Shown here: positions 12,604 through 25,500 of the stretch, piece after piece | Numbering within the stretch: position 1 is the stretch's first letter | Layout: every line of letters begins with the position of its first letter | Assembly (NCBI GenBank): GCA_027574665.1 | Contig: CM050649.1 | Span: 67,050,150 to 67,114,149, forward strand | Reading direction: 5' to 3' | Source: Rhynochetos jubatus | Lineage: Eukaryota > Chordata > Aves > Eurypygiformes > Rhynochetidae | DNA: 64,000 bases | Made by a program: the position numbers and the translations under genes | The notes under the pieces: model-generated | The model's input: only the letters and a program-made list of their open reading frames with translations | The model's database searches: none | What the model was told of the DNA's origin: nothing

Positions 12604-13492
12604 ATCATAGAATCACAGACTGGTTTGGGTTGGAAGGGATCTTAAAGACCATCTAGTTCCAACCCCCCTGCCATGGGCAGGGACACCCTCCACTAGACCA
12701 GGTTGCTCAAAGCCTCATCCAGCCTGGCCTGGAACACTGCCAGGGATGGGGCACCCACAGCTTCTCTGGGCAACCTGTGCCAGTGCCTCACCACCCTCTC
12801 TGGGAAGAATTTCTTCCTGATATCCAATCTAAATCTCCCCACTTTCAATTTAAACCCATTACCACTTGTCCTGTCACTACAGGCGCTTGTAAAAAGTGTT
12901 CCCACTCCCCCCACCCCCCCCAGCTTCCTTGTAGGCCCCTTCAGGTACTGGAAGGTGCTATAAGGTCTCCCCAGAGCCTTCTCTTCTCCAGGCTGAACAA
13001 GCCCAACTCTCTCAGCCTTTCTTCATAGGAGAGGTGCTCCAGCCCTCTGAGCATCTTCGTGGTCCTCCTCTGGACTCGTTCCAACTGGTTGATATCCTTC
13101 TTATGCTGAGGGTCCCACAGCTGGACATAGTACTCCAGGTGGGGTCTCATGAGAGCAGCATAGAGGGGTAAAATCCCCTCCCTCAACCTGCTGGCCACGC
13201 TTCTCCTGATACAGCCCAGGATATGGTTGGCTTTCTGGGCTGCCAGCGCACACTGCCGGCTCTTGTCCAGCTTTTCATCCAGCAGTACCCCCAAGTCCCT
13301 CTCCTCAGGGCTGCTCTCGATCCATTCTCCACCCAGCCTGTGCTGGGATTGCCCTGACCCAGGTGCAGGACCTTGCACTTGGCCTTGTTGAACTCCATGA
13401 GGTTGGAACAGGCCCACCTGTCCAGCCTGTCAAGGTCCCTCTGGATGGCATCCCTTCCTTGCAGCATGACATCCCTTCCTTCCAGTGTGTCA
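12604..13492 (-). mobile_element. CR1 LINE, ~0.9 kb, minus orientation
   Basis: The longest copy of the main CR1 subfamily in the window, read on the minus strand. It carries the ORF2 C-terminal coding region, with recognisable strings such as [22 protein letters not shown] and [20 protein letters not shown], down to the 3' end at 12604 (ATAGAATCACAGACTGG). Frame changes near 13300 and 12930 break the reading frame, so it is a dead 5'-truncated copy. Confidence 0.95.
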
Positions 13493-14205
13493 TATATACG
13501 CAGTGCATGAAGGGCTCTATGACTCAGGTGTGTACAGAAACACCCCTCGGGGCTGAAATGCACTTCTCAGTAAAGGTTATAGGGGAGGCATCCCTCCAGA
13601 CAGGCTATTTTGGACCCTAATCCAAAAATTATAACAAACCTTAGTAGTAATGGCTCTTAGTTTATTGTTGTTTGCCAGCCTAGTCTGATCACTATACTCA
13701 GGAGTGGCCACGAAACTTAATAGTTCCAGTATTTTCAGGCCAATAAAATGCTTTAAAAGCTGAAAAGCTTTTGCTTTTTGCTACAGTAAAGCATTTGCTG
13801 AGTAATATAACCTAATGAGATAAGAAAATACTCAGGCCAATGAGTGTCCAGGCATAACCACTTTGGCCAAAGAGCAGACTAAATGTTAGCTCAAGTCTTA
13901 CAGCTGTCAGGAGTAAGAAGACATACAAGAGATCACACAAAAGAAATGTAACATGTCAGGGAAGCTATCAGTTCATTTTCGATGCCAGTAAAATTCTGTA
14001 TAAATAAATTCGACCTCAAACAGAGTGAAAAAAATTAATTGCTTTCATATTCAAAGAAAGAGTCAAAGTACTTAACAATAAAAATATGGGCATTTTTAGA
14101 ATTACAGTAAATGACAGAGTTTGAGTACTTATTTTGAATAGCACTCAGCTCAGATCTCTGACAGGAGTAAGTGCTGCTCAATACGGCCAAGGGAAGCAAA
14201 GTTTT

Positions 14206-14247
14206 GGATTATACTCCTTGCTCCTTGGATTATACTTCTTGCTCCTC
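14206..14247 (+). repeat. 21-bp tandem duplication (2 copies)
   Basis: Two adjacent copies of a 21-bp unit beginning GGATTATACT, with two mismatches between copies (one of them the last base). Likely a slippage product. Confidence 0.9.
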
Positions 14248-15609
14248 ACTTGCTCATAGATAGGACTTGGAGTGTCCAGAGGCCTGAGGTCCCATTTATT
14301 TACACACTCAGCTTCCTAGATGGGTGTTTTTTTGTGTATGGTCTTCAAGTCAGGCAGATAATGAACAATATCACCAACAGGGGGTTGGTGGCTCATACGA
14401 TATTGCAATGGATTAATGTAACCTGGTGGATTTTTCTCTGGTGGGCGTACAGTGAGTGGTGTTTGAAGAAGCTTGGTCAGGTAGTGAAAATGGTCTGGGA
14501 TCAGTTCTCCCTGTAGCCAGCTCTTGGTGAGACAAGCGTTTACTTTAAGACAAGATATGCTTACATATTCTGTTCACATACACTGAAGTGAATGGAGACT
14601 TAGGCTTTGGGTATTTTCCAGAAATCTGAGGCATATGGTATATATATTAGCCTATATCCTTTAGTCTGGCAATCAGTGTAAGGTATCCATTACCACAGAC
14701 TGTGGTAATCCCTCTATAACCACAAAATCATGATTTACATATAACTACACTCAAAGAAAATTAAAGCTACAAATTAAATCATTCAGATCTAGGATGCATG
14801 GATGAATGAGTGTCGGCATTATAAATCAGCTATCAAAATCAGATCTGTTCAGCTGGTGATGCGAAGCGTTTGTCAGCCACTCCAGCATTCGACTGGGAGA
14901 CCACCTGGAAATTTCTGTTAAGGCACAAGCTAAGGAGCCAGCAACAAATCATTCTGGATAAATCCTTGATGAAAGCTCAATACTGATGGATTGAGCCACC
15001 CCACCGATTGCCTAAGCAGAACAGCATACTGCTTCCCTGTCGGACTGGGAAAGCACCAAATAAAATCAAGCCAAGCGAAAGTTCCAGATTGAAGATCTTT
15101 TCAAATGCCTTGAAGGGTACTAATTATAATGAAATTTCATCCCAGTATAGCCCATTATAGCCCACTGCCACAGTACTGTTTCCATACAGTACAACCTGGT
15201 AGGTGTAAATTGCTTCATTTCAGAGGAATTTCCACTTAACTGGCTGAACGCAGCAGACGAACTTATCCAAGAAATTAGCCAAGAAACTATCTGAAAGCAC
15301 GGAAATATTCAGATTCCTGGTCTAGTTCCATAACTTCCACGTTAGCACCCATCCTCCATTTTAATGCTCTTGGTGAGCTTCTTGTCTTTGAACCCCAACC
15401 GTATGAGGCATGCTTTTACCGATCCCCTTGAAACACTTAGTTGCTGCCCTACTGAACTTTGAGACTATGGTGTTATACCTGTAAAGTATAGCAATCCAAC
15501 CACAAACAAAAGCATAAACTATTCTGTGCTTCTTTGTCATTCTGACAACCAAATCAACACCTATACTAAAAAATAGACTAGATGGCTATTTTGCAAAAGT
15601 GTGATCCCA

Positions 15610-15627
15610 CCCCCCCCCCCCCCCCCC
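15610..15627 (+). repeat. Poly-C tract (18 C)
   Basis: An uninterrupted run of 18 cytosines followed by G and five more C. On the minus strand it is a G-run with quadruplex potential, and its length is prone to error. Confidence 0.95.
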
Positions 15628-18600
15628 GCCCCCAGTCTTAGTCTTTTTTAACACTGGAAATTCAATGGCCAGTGCGGTGAGAGCAAAGTTTGGGCCACAG
15701 CCCTGAGTACTCAGTGGAGCCTCCCCCCTTAGGAACAGAAATGAGGCAAGTTCTCACCATTTGGACCACTTACCTGTGCTGGAAAGGTAAATGCATGCTC
15801 ACTAAACCCATGGTAACCCAACCTAGTATTCAGCATGAACAGGCACTGTCATATTTAATACAAGATGAGCAGTCTTTATATACGTCTCCAGCTTTTTTTC
15901 ACCTTTCCAAACGGATTGTGGGTTAGGTATAGGAAGCCCTCAGAGCACGATAAGGCTTTAGGCCACGCACCACCGAGCTGCAGGGGGTGAGAGGCATGCG
16001 GGAGCAGAAGCAGCCAGTTGGGATGTGCTCGGGAATGGCAGGATGGTGACGCTTTGCCGACCCTGTCCTCGCTGACTGCAATTACCCACTGATTTCATTG
16101 CAGAGATCATTTACAAAAAGGAAGCCAGCCTTTTGCCCTTATATGGCTGATGTAGCCACATTTTCTTCTTAGTCTTCATTTATCAATCACAGCATGTTTT
16201 AATCTAAAATTATGGGTGCCACAGTATTGCTGTTGCTAAATATATGTCAAGCCTCCCGACTCACCATAAAAAGTCTTCTTGTTTCTCACTGACCCCCCCA
16301 ACAAAGCTGCATTTTTAACTCGTTTGTGAATAACTGTGGGCACTGAAACTCTTAACCTATTTCTCTGTCTGCACGCAGGACCTTAAAGCAGGAGCTTCAT
16401 TTGTGCAGTGACATTAACGTGGCCTGGTGCTGATATATCCATTGGTAGAGCTGCACCTCAGCTGACACCTAAGGAATGGAAGGTACAGCAGCAGCAGCAG
16501 GGTGTTCTGATTTAAGGAAGGAGAATGTGTTCATAATATGATACATTCAGCTATTTGAAATTTTACTTTTAAACATCTTTCTCCATTCTTCCGTCATACT
16601 GCACAGTCACTGATAAAATACTATTTTCAGTTTGGTAACAAGTTGTACTAATGATCTGTAATGGAACTTGTATGGCAATTTTTATTTCATCTTTAAGTAT
16701 AAGCCTCACTCAAGCCAATTAATAACTCCACCGGCTTCACGGGACAAACATGCAGGCAAAATCTGCTGAAGGAAAGCCCAGGGTACATTTAGGGTACTCA
16801 CTGGGAAAGGGTGCAATAAAGCAATGGATCCTGCATTGGGCATGAGAAGGAGGAAGAAAAGATTCAGGCAGCACCCAGTATTTTACTTTAGGAAGGGATA
16901 GATTTAACGCACCCAACATGGTCACACACCCCTTTTCCTATGCTATTACAAAAAAATCACACTCCTAAACACGCACATAGGTAAATACTTTGAAAGGTGC
17001 TATTATTTAACAGGCTGTGTGGGACAGAACTGGGAATTTAGGCAGATAATGGCTGGCCTGAGGAAGAAAGCAGCAGACTGCCTTCCTCACTGGGAAGCCA
17101 GAGAACCACATCCCATTACAGTGAATCATCACTACCAACTTGGTAGCCATTTAATAGTATACTACTCTAAAACATAGCAAATAATTAGGATTTAAAAGTA
17201 TTAGTATCTAATAGGCTTGTATGCAAAAGGATAGTAATAAAGACTGAATGCAGAATGGATCTCTATGATCCCATGTTTCTGTAGCATGGGAGTGATTTGG
17301 GTACAAAACCTGTGCTAAGTATAGCAACAGAAACATTGCTGATGAACAATAATTTTCAGTTTGATTAAAGTAAAGTGTCAAAAGACAGAAAGAAGATAGT
17401 TAATATGAAATTGTGTAATCCTTTAGAGTGTCTTCACCTGTCCACCTCCGATGGACCCAGCTCACACTGGTGGGGCTCTGTTTTCACATTTCTGTGACCA
17501 CATAAACAACATTACACCAAGTAGGAACCTGTTTCTCACTGCTAGCAAAAATAAAATGCCATCCCTCTTTCCTGGAAATATTTAACAAACACAGAGGGGG
17601 CCCCCCCTCCAGGATTGCATGGGCTCGGACAGAAAGCAGGGACACTGTGGAAAAGCGGTATAGGCTTGCTGGAACCCTGCATCTCCTCTTTACTCAAAGC
17701 CTGCGAGGATTTGCTACGAGAAACCATCATCGCAAATCTCACCACCACCTGTTTTAGCTCCCACAAAGGGTAAAAATTCTGCAGTCAGAGGGAATAATCT
17801 TTTTGAATACTATCCTGCCTTGAAACTCCCATTTCCAGCCAAGATGGGTGAGAAGCTGACAGCTGAGTGCCTGCTATAGCAACATCTGACCTCTCCTGAC
17901 AGCTCCCCACTCAGATTATTGCACCCAAAGTGCTGTGATGAGGCAAAGACAGCCGCCTCTCCCAGGGGAAGGAACAAAGGGTGGACTAATGGTGCCGGGG
18001 TCACTCCTGCGCCTCTTTCCATACTGAGGACACGCAGTTGTGGAGCTGAGGAATTCACATGGAGTCTGGCTTCCCTTTTCCCCTCTGTGAGAAAGCAGGT
18101 GTGTCTCCTCTCTGACGGTTCCAAGATGCTGAGATGCTCCCACCGGTCGCACTGTCATCCTTTTTGCATGCAGCACAGTCATGGTGCGCTGATGAGATGA
18201 AGTGGGCTGCTGTGCCAATAATACCTCCTGCAGCTCTTTATGTCTTGTATCCCACATGGAGCCGTTGCCTCCCAAACTTCTCCGCTACATGTGTTGGAAG
18301 TTGGACAATGGGATGTGTATTTGCTTCAGGGGCCCAGAGTCTGTAAAAAGGAGGTTGGGAGGACGTTGCCTTTCCCTGTCTCAGATCTGATTAGAAGGCA
18401 TTGCCCTTAAACTAGCACAGAGAAAACCGGGAAGCATTTTCCAAAGTCAAACTCAACGATGGAATCATGAAGAACTGAGAAACGCACGAGCAGATCCGTG
18501 TCTGGTGTACAACCATACCTACTACGAAATGAAAGAAGAGGTGGATGGCTTTCCTTATTCCTCATGGAGGTAACCGGAGTAAGATGGGCCAGGGCTTGCT

Positions 18601-18779
18601 GCATACGAAACTTTACATCCTTTCTAATTAGAAGGCAAACTTTATTTCGCAGGCTGCCACGAGGAGAAATGTTTTCCAGGGACTCGGTAAGCCCTGCAAC
18701 AAAACTGCATTTTCCGTTCAAAAGGAAAACCCCAGGAAAGCAGCTCCATCCCTCTGCCTTCCCTCTCTCCCGTCGCCTC

Positions 18780-19560
18780 TCCTGGGAAACCAGCTGTGCC
18801 GGAGTTTTCCCAGGGCGGAGGACGGGATGGCTCATCCCGGACCCCGGTGGCATCCCGCGGGCGGGGGTTGCTGGGTCACGGCGGCGGCGGGGGGGCGGCG
18901 GAGCGGGAGCGGTGCGCGGGGCCGCCCCGGCGCCCATTGGCTCGGCGGCGGCCCGGGCTCGGCGCGGCTCCATAAAGGCGGCCCGTCCGCTCGCCCCTTA
19001 CCCCGCGCCCGCTGTCGCCCCGCCATGTCCCCGCCCGCCCTGCCCTGGCTGCTCGCCGCCTGCTGCCTCTGCGCTCTCCCGCGGGGCTCAGGTAACGTCC
19101 CCCCAAACCTTGGGAACGGCCTTGTCCCCTTGAGGGGCGCCGTCGGGGCTGGGCTTGGCGGCATCTCGGCACAGCCGTCGTTCCCCCTCCGTGTCTCTGC
19201 AGGGGTCCCCCAGCCTTTCTCGCGCTACAGGGACGGCGTGGACCTGCCCAAAATCCAGGTATGTCCGCCTGTGCCCTCCCTGCCAGCCCGTCTGAAGCGG
19301 TGGGAGTGTCGGGCAGAGCCGCTCCAGCCCGGGCTGGCCGGGGGAACGGGAAACCGGACTCCCCCGGGGTGGGGAGATGCGGTAGGGAATCGGCCACGGG
19401 GTGGAAGCGCCGTGTGAAATCCCGGGGGTGAGCGTTAAAGGGGGTCGGGAGGCTGGAGCCCCTCGCTGCCCGGGGAGGTGGATGGGGCAGGGGTGTGATG
19501 GGCAGGGTACCTGGGTCAGGGAAAGCCCGGCGGGCTAGTGACCACCCGGTCCCCACTCCC
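18780..19560 (+). promoter_or_regulatory. NMS: NMS promoter CpG island
   Basis: A GC-rich island spanning the first two NMS exons. An inverted CCAAT box (ATTGG) lies at 18936-18940 and a TATA-like CATAAAG at 18971-18977. Together they predict transcription starting near 19000, giving a 5'UTR of only about 25 nt before the ATG at 19025. The start site is inferred from spacing. Confidence 0.6.
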
Positions 19561-22500
19561 CGAGCTGAGATGCGGGTCCCGAGGTGCGAGAGCCCCGCCG
19601 TTAACGCCTGACCTTTACTTTCTAAAGCAACTGGCGCTGTGCTTCAGTCAGTGGATGGAACTGTCTAATCAACCCCAGGTAAACTGCCTTTGGCAACGTG
19701 TTTGCTCAGCAGGGATGCCCGCTCAGACCTACTGACTGCCCCGTGTAACCCTCAAGCGCCAGTGTCCGCAGGTGGCAGGACCTCCCCGGGAGAGCTGGCG
19801 GCTCGGAGAGCAGAGCCGGCGTGCTGGTGTGTGTGCTCTCCTCCCCGCGGGGATAACTCCGGCCTAGGCAAGGAGAAAAGTGCTTTTCATCCCACCACAG
19901 CGGCGCCAGCGCTGAAGGAGATGTGCCCGTCGGTGCTGTGGGAGTTACAGGCAGGGCCCTGCCTGCTGCCGGCGCTGCGGCGGGGGGTGGACGGCCCTCG
20001 GGGGAGAGGGGAGCGAGCGGGAGGCTTGGCAGCTCCTTCCTGAGGTGCTCCTTGCGAACGCCCTACCGAGTAACTTTGAAAGAGCAGCTCCACTGCGTTT
20101 GATACTTAAGCCCAAGGGTCACTTTCGTTTCCAAAGGGGAGAGAAAATTTCTGTAGGATCAGCAGTTATCTGGAAATTTTATCAGCATTTTGTACTGAGT
20201 TTTTGTCTTTTGGACATCTTTCAGTTTTGTAAACACAGACTGGTGGAAAATCATTCCTAGAGCCAGTTGTTCAGGTGCCTTACGTTTTATTTCCTTTGGA
20301 GCTGTAGTTCTTTCGCATCTAATGTGATTGCACGCATCAGCAAATCCCCGTCCTGTGGCAGTGTGTATGGGGCAGTATATTTCAGTACTTGGTTAAAGAT
20401 TATAGTACTGATTGATATGCTCGTAGATCAGAATGAGTGCAGACTAACTATGCCAAAACCCAAAGCTATTTCTAGAACACCTAGCATAGGAAGATGTATT
20501 AAATAGGAGAGGCCGATTTAGATCTCTTTATAGCACAGGACTGTGACAACATTAGTAATATTGTGTGTATTCTCCTTGTACAAAAGACTGTTTTCCTTCA
20601 GCTCGTTATAGCATCTGTCAGTCTTGCCCTGCTCTGAATGGTTTTAGTGGAACCATGTCCCACCTAAATTGTGCTGGGGTCAGAATCAAGCTGGTTCTCT
20701 GTCAAACCATGTACACCCAATCCTCTCAGTAAATGTATTAAAGTAGCGTTTGGTTTTGCAGATCTCCAGCACTGTGTTGGATCTCTGTTATTCCCTGTTC
20801 AACAGCATGCAGACAAATGAGGTAAGGTGTAATTGCTGCTTTTATTTCAAAGCACTCCCTCCTTAAGCTTAAAAAGCAACCCCTCCCAGACCAACTTCTT
20901 GACATTTCTCTCCAAACAGTAATGGATAATCTAATATTGTCATGGTTTAGGAGATGCAGGAGAGTATATAAAATATTTTTTTTCTCATTAGTAGTTTGCA
21001 TGTAATTCTTAACTCCATTAAATTATATATGAAATTAGTTTCCACGAATTCGGAGCTCAAGAACCAAAATATCCACTTAGAGCCAGGGTCAGTATTTTAA
21101 TCGGACCCTCAACTTTAGAATATTTAACTCTGTATTATTCAAAAAATACACATAACATTGGTTCAGCAGGATACTTAAGACCATGCTGAACACAGAGGTA
21201 TATGAGTTGCTTTACTGATTTTAATACTCTGTTTATACTTGGCGTTTTGTGTTTCTGACTCGGATCCAAAAGATTAAGTTGAAGAGTTATTGAGTATAGC
21301 TCTTCTTCATCGGTGCAGTCATATTAGGACCTAGCTCAATGTCAGTTCTGCTTTCTATCACTTTTTCATTACCACCAGTTTATTAAAAGCCTTTCCCATA
21401 ACATTCACTCAGCCTCTGGGTATGTTTAAGACGCCAATTTACTTGTGGCATTTGAGTCCTCTGTTTTTTTCGAATCACTAGTAGAGCCTTAAGACAATAA
21501 TAGAAAGTATTTTGACATGTATTTCAACATCTTTTCTTGCCAGTGTCTTTAGCTTATTATCATTCCAAGCAGGCTTTCCTAAAGCAGCCATAAAACTCTA
21601 CAATACTGAAGCTTATTATCTAAAAAAAAAAAAAATTCTATAATTTCTGTCTCAAATGTGTAATAAATGTTTTTGAGTTCAGTATTGACTCCTATGCTTC
21701 TGCAGCTGAGCTAACGAGGGGACATCCAGAATCACCTGGTAATTTTGAATGAAGCCCTGTTCCTGGTTACTACTTGAGTTACTAACTTTGCAAAATAATT
21801 CACCCTCTTTTATGTGTCCTCAAGATTGGGAGCTGCATCTCGTGCAGTATCTGTTCAAGAGATATGACTAATACCAGCTACATATCTGCAGTATGATTTC
21901 TAGGTGTGGTCTGATTAAGTGGCAGATCAAATATAAATGTGAAATATAGAAAGAGAACTATGCTTAAATTGCCGTTTTATTCAGCTGGTCAAATTTCTTA
22001 TTATATGAAGTTGTACTTTCTCAGCCCATGAGGAATTTTGAAGACATTGCACCAAATGAAACAACTGAGATCCTACTGGTTTCAGCTGGACTTCAACTTT
22101 CTATATGATCCTATATTTGTGTGGATTACAAAAAGATTCAGTCAATGTTATAGATTATGTAGATGACGTTTCAAGAGCAGGAATGAGGCCTCAGCACTGT
22201 GAAAGGCTAAGTCAGTGGCAGTTTGGGCATTAATGGGACTTGAACCCCATCTGGGGAACTTAAAACCTTTCAGGAGAACTAGCAGGCTATTTAACTTCAC
22301 TGTCTAATCTTTGGGTAAATCTTGCAGATGGCACTTTCAAAGGAATAAAAGAGCTAGCTAAACCCAGCTACCCTGCTGTCACTTCCACGAGAGTGTGAAA
22401 TTTCCGTCCTAAAGTCAAGCCAACACGCTGTTTAGAAGCTCAGGTTTTACTATGTTTCTTCCGTATAGCAAACTTTCACCTCTTAGAAATTAGCTCAGGT

Positions 22501-25500
22501 ATTTGAAACCGCAGGCTAAGTCATGCGTCGGTCTCTGTCTTTGGTATGTAATAATCAGCTCAGAACCTGTCTGAGATAGCGTGAACCTATCATTCATGCT
22601 ATCTCTGTGCAGTCTCTTCCTTTGTGTCCCCCTAAAGCACCGTGATCAAACACACATGTTTTTCTGCCATAGTATTTCACAGCCATGTAAGTTGGTGTCA
22701 GTTGCTCTATAAATCGTCTTGAGCTTTGAACCAAGGAAATCCTTGTTTCTTATGCTGAATTCCCTCCTCCTTGCTTGTGTATTTTGTCTTTTTAAATCCC
22801 TCCTCTCCAGTTTCCAATCCACATGCTTTTCCTGTGTTCTCATCCCCTGTCTTCATGTCCTTGCTCATTGGATGCACTTGTTTTTCAAGCCCACCCCAGG
22901 TAACTAAATCTGTTCACTGATACAGCTGTGGCTGCGGCGTGCAGAGCTCTCCCATTCCTGGCCAGGCAGGAACACGCAGCCCAGCAGCTGTGCCATGGGC
23001 AGGGGGTCTCCAAAACCTGTCTGGTGTATCAGACTGCATGTTCAGGACTTGGTTTAAACACCAAGCTTATTCTGCTCCCTTGAAGCTGTGGGGGAAGTCT
23101 CTATTCCTTGATCTGAGGCTGAATAGAAAAATGAGCCATTTCCTGAAGAATAAAGGGTGCAGGGGAAGGCTTAAAGCCAGCAATCATGCCAGGGTTAAAA
23201 CCGAGGGCAGCCTGAAAGGTGAAGAGCAGCCACATTTAACAAGGTAAGAGCTGTCGGTACAATTCAAGCCTGAGGAATGGAGCTGCTGCGTTTGCTCCAG
23301 GCTGAGCTCTGCTTCACCCCCCGAGCACGGCTGTGCTTTGCTGTACAGCGAGGGAAGCATGTTGAATGATGGTAATGATGGGGGTAACATTGGTTAAGGC
23401 AGGGTTTAAAATCAGTCTTTAAAAAGGTCTGTTTGCTGCTGTTCTTACATTTGTTTAAGTGTAAGATTCTCTCTTCTCACATGGAGTGCAGCAACCTCAT
23501 TAGCGATGGAGGATTACTGTAACAAACCAAAGAAATGACAGCATCTTGATTGATTAACTTACACTGTCTGCTTGCAGGAATCACAGATTGCTGCTGCAAA
23601 GTTTACAAAGAAGGTATGTAAATGTGAAGACAAGCGAGTAGCAGTGGACAGGGAAGCATGGCTCTTTTCCCTGTTTCTTTTGCTGCTTCTTTTAAAGTCC
23701 ACTTGTCTCTTTTTCAGTGGTTGGGAAGTGAACTGTACTGGCCCTCCTTCTGCAAAGCAATCCACTAGGTGTAAAACTTTTTTTGTACATGTTCTAAAGC
23801 CCGTGAATCTTTAAATTATGGTAATTTATTATATTTACAGTAGGCAGAAGGGATAGTTCTTGGCAATGACCTTTGGATAATAATTTTTAATCAGCATTCC
23901 AGATGAATGGGCACTGGGGACTCTCCACATCTCTTGCATGCTGCTGAAAAAGGCCCTGAAATACTGATAGTATGCTGGAATGACACTGAAACTTGTCAGC
24001 AGATCTCTGGAACTGAGTTTAAAGTCTTTTGTTATTGTTTGTGTTTTATTTTACAGGATAGTCATGGGACCCTGGGACGGCCTTTTTTCCTTTTCAGGGT
24101 ATCTGAGTCTCTTACTTTTAAAATATCCTGAACCACAGATGATGTTATATATCCATAGACAAGCAGCTGTTTCCCTTCAGAAATTCCTGCTGCGCTGTTC
24201 TGAGTAAAGGCCAGGTATTCCTTGCTTGCAAGCTTAGGGAGCCATTGGCTTAAAAAGCTCTGGTTCAGCTAAAAGGTGACAAGATAACAAGCACTGGGGT
24301 GGTAATGGATTAAGTGCTTTTTTATTTGAAGAGGTGACTCTGCAGATGTTTTATCTTCAGTTAAATCATCCAAAGATGGAAGTAGTGTGTGGCTTATGTC
24401 TCTGAGACTGCCAAGGTGCACTGATGCTAGATTTGTTAGATAAAACGTGTGTGAGCTGAATGTGCACTTGGTCTGAAAGGTCTGGCCAGTAAGCAATGGC
24501 ACGCTGCATAACAGAGGGAAAAACCCAAGCAAAATTCTGGACATCATCATTTCTCATGGTTTCTTTACCCATTGGTTTGCTGAAGTATGGCATGGTCTAA
24601 GGCAAAGTATGCTGTTTTAGATACATTATGATTAACACCAAGCTAGCTTTTAGGAATATCTTCAACACCTTAAAAAAAAAAAAAGTTAAAAAGTAGGTTG
24701 TAGCTGGTAACCAGAGTCCCAGTTCATCTGTCATTTACATTTTGGCTCACTTCGTGTGTCCAGCCAGGTACGTTAGCTGCTGGTATTTATATGCTTTCTT
24801 AGGCATCTACATATAGTGCCCCAATGAATCAGGACCAAGGCCCTTAATTATTAAAGCCAGACTGGTTAGACAGAGTCTGCATAAATATTTCTCAGATTCA
24901 AAGGCAAAACCCACCCTACATGGATCCCCTGGTATTTGACACGTTGTCCCTTTAACGGAAATCTTACTGCAGCCTTACATACTCTGTCTGTATGATGGGA
25001 GATGTATTTTGGTGTGCTTATAAATCTGTCACCTCATGCTTCTGCACAACCATCTAATTATGTTTTTCAGCCTCGAAATGGAAGAACAATTGAAAGCAGT
25101 GGTAAGTTGGCACCCAAAAGTGGCAAGAACTTGTTCTGGTTTTTAATAATGATGATCCTCATGATGGAAGGAGTTACTGAGAACTATTACAAACCTAGCA
25201 CAAACCTAAATACCCACATGGATGTTTAATATGTTCACTAGGAATGTCTGGGCAAAAGTACATTTCTTTCATGCTCAGAGACTTCCAGTGTATGCTCTTG
25301 ACAAAAAGAATTGTTCTTTTTGAGGTTCAGTAAGGAGGAGCTTTCAGCCTCTGCAAAATGATAGAAGTGGTACAGAAAAAATACTTAAAAACAGGGGCTG
25401 TAAATTGTGCTTGGAACACAAAAGCTAGACGCCTCTCTTTCAAGTGACCTTCAGTCACCTAGTCCTACATGAGAGCCCAGTAGTACTGCATGCAGGTGGG

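Larger units (their letters stand above)
13493..18779. other. Non-coding DNA upstream of NMS
   Basis: About 5.3 kb without a supported gene. It contains a small tandem duplication at 14206-14247, a C-run at 15610-15627 and a short CAG run near 16488. GC content rises from about 17.9 kb towards the NMS promoter. Confidence 0.5.

Noticed and set aside
18407-19133. 188-codon minus-strand frame (18407-18973) and 211-codon plus-strand frame (18498-19133) around NMS exon 1
   Set aside because: They overlap the NMS promoter island, and the plus-strand one runs through NMS exon 1 in the wrong frame. No coding signature.
20938-20949. TGTCATGGTTTA, identical to the start of the LTR at 39510
   Set aside because: The following sequence has no LTR landmarks, so a 12-bp match is taken as coincidence.
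19025-25101. Neuromedin U instead of neuromedin S
   Set aside because: The GVPQPF and QLALCFSQW segments, the FTKK linker, the GRPFFLFR form and the position beside PDCL3 fit NMS better, although exon 4 is NMU-like.
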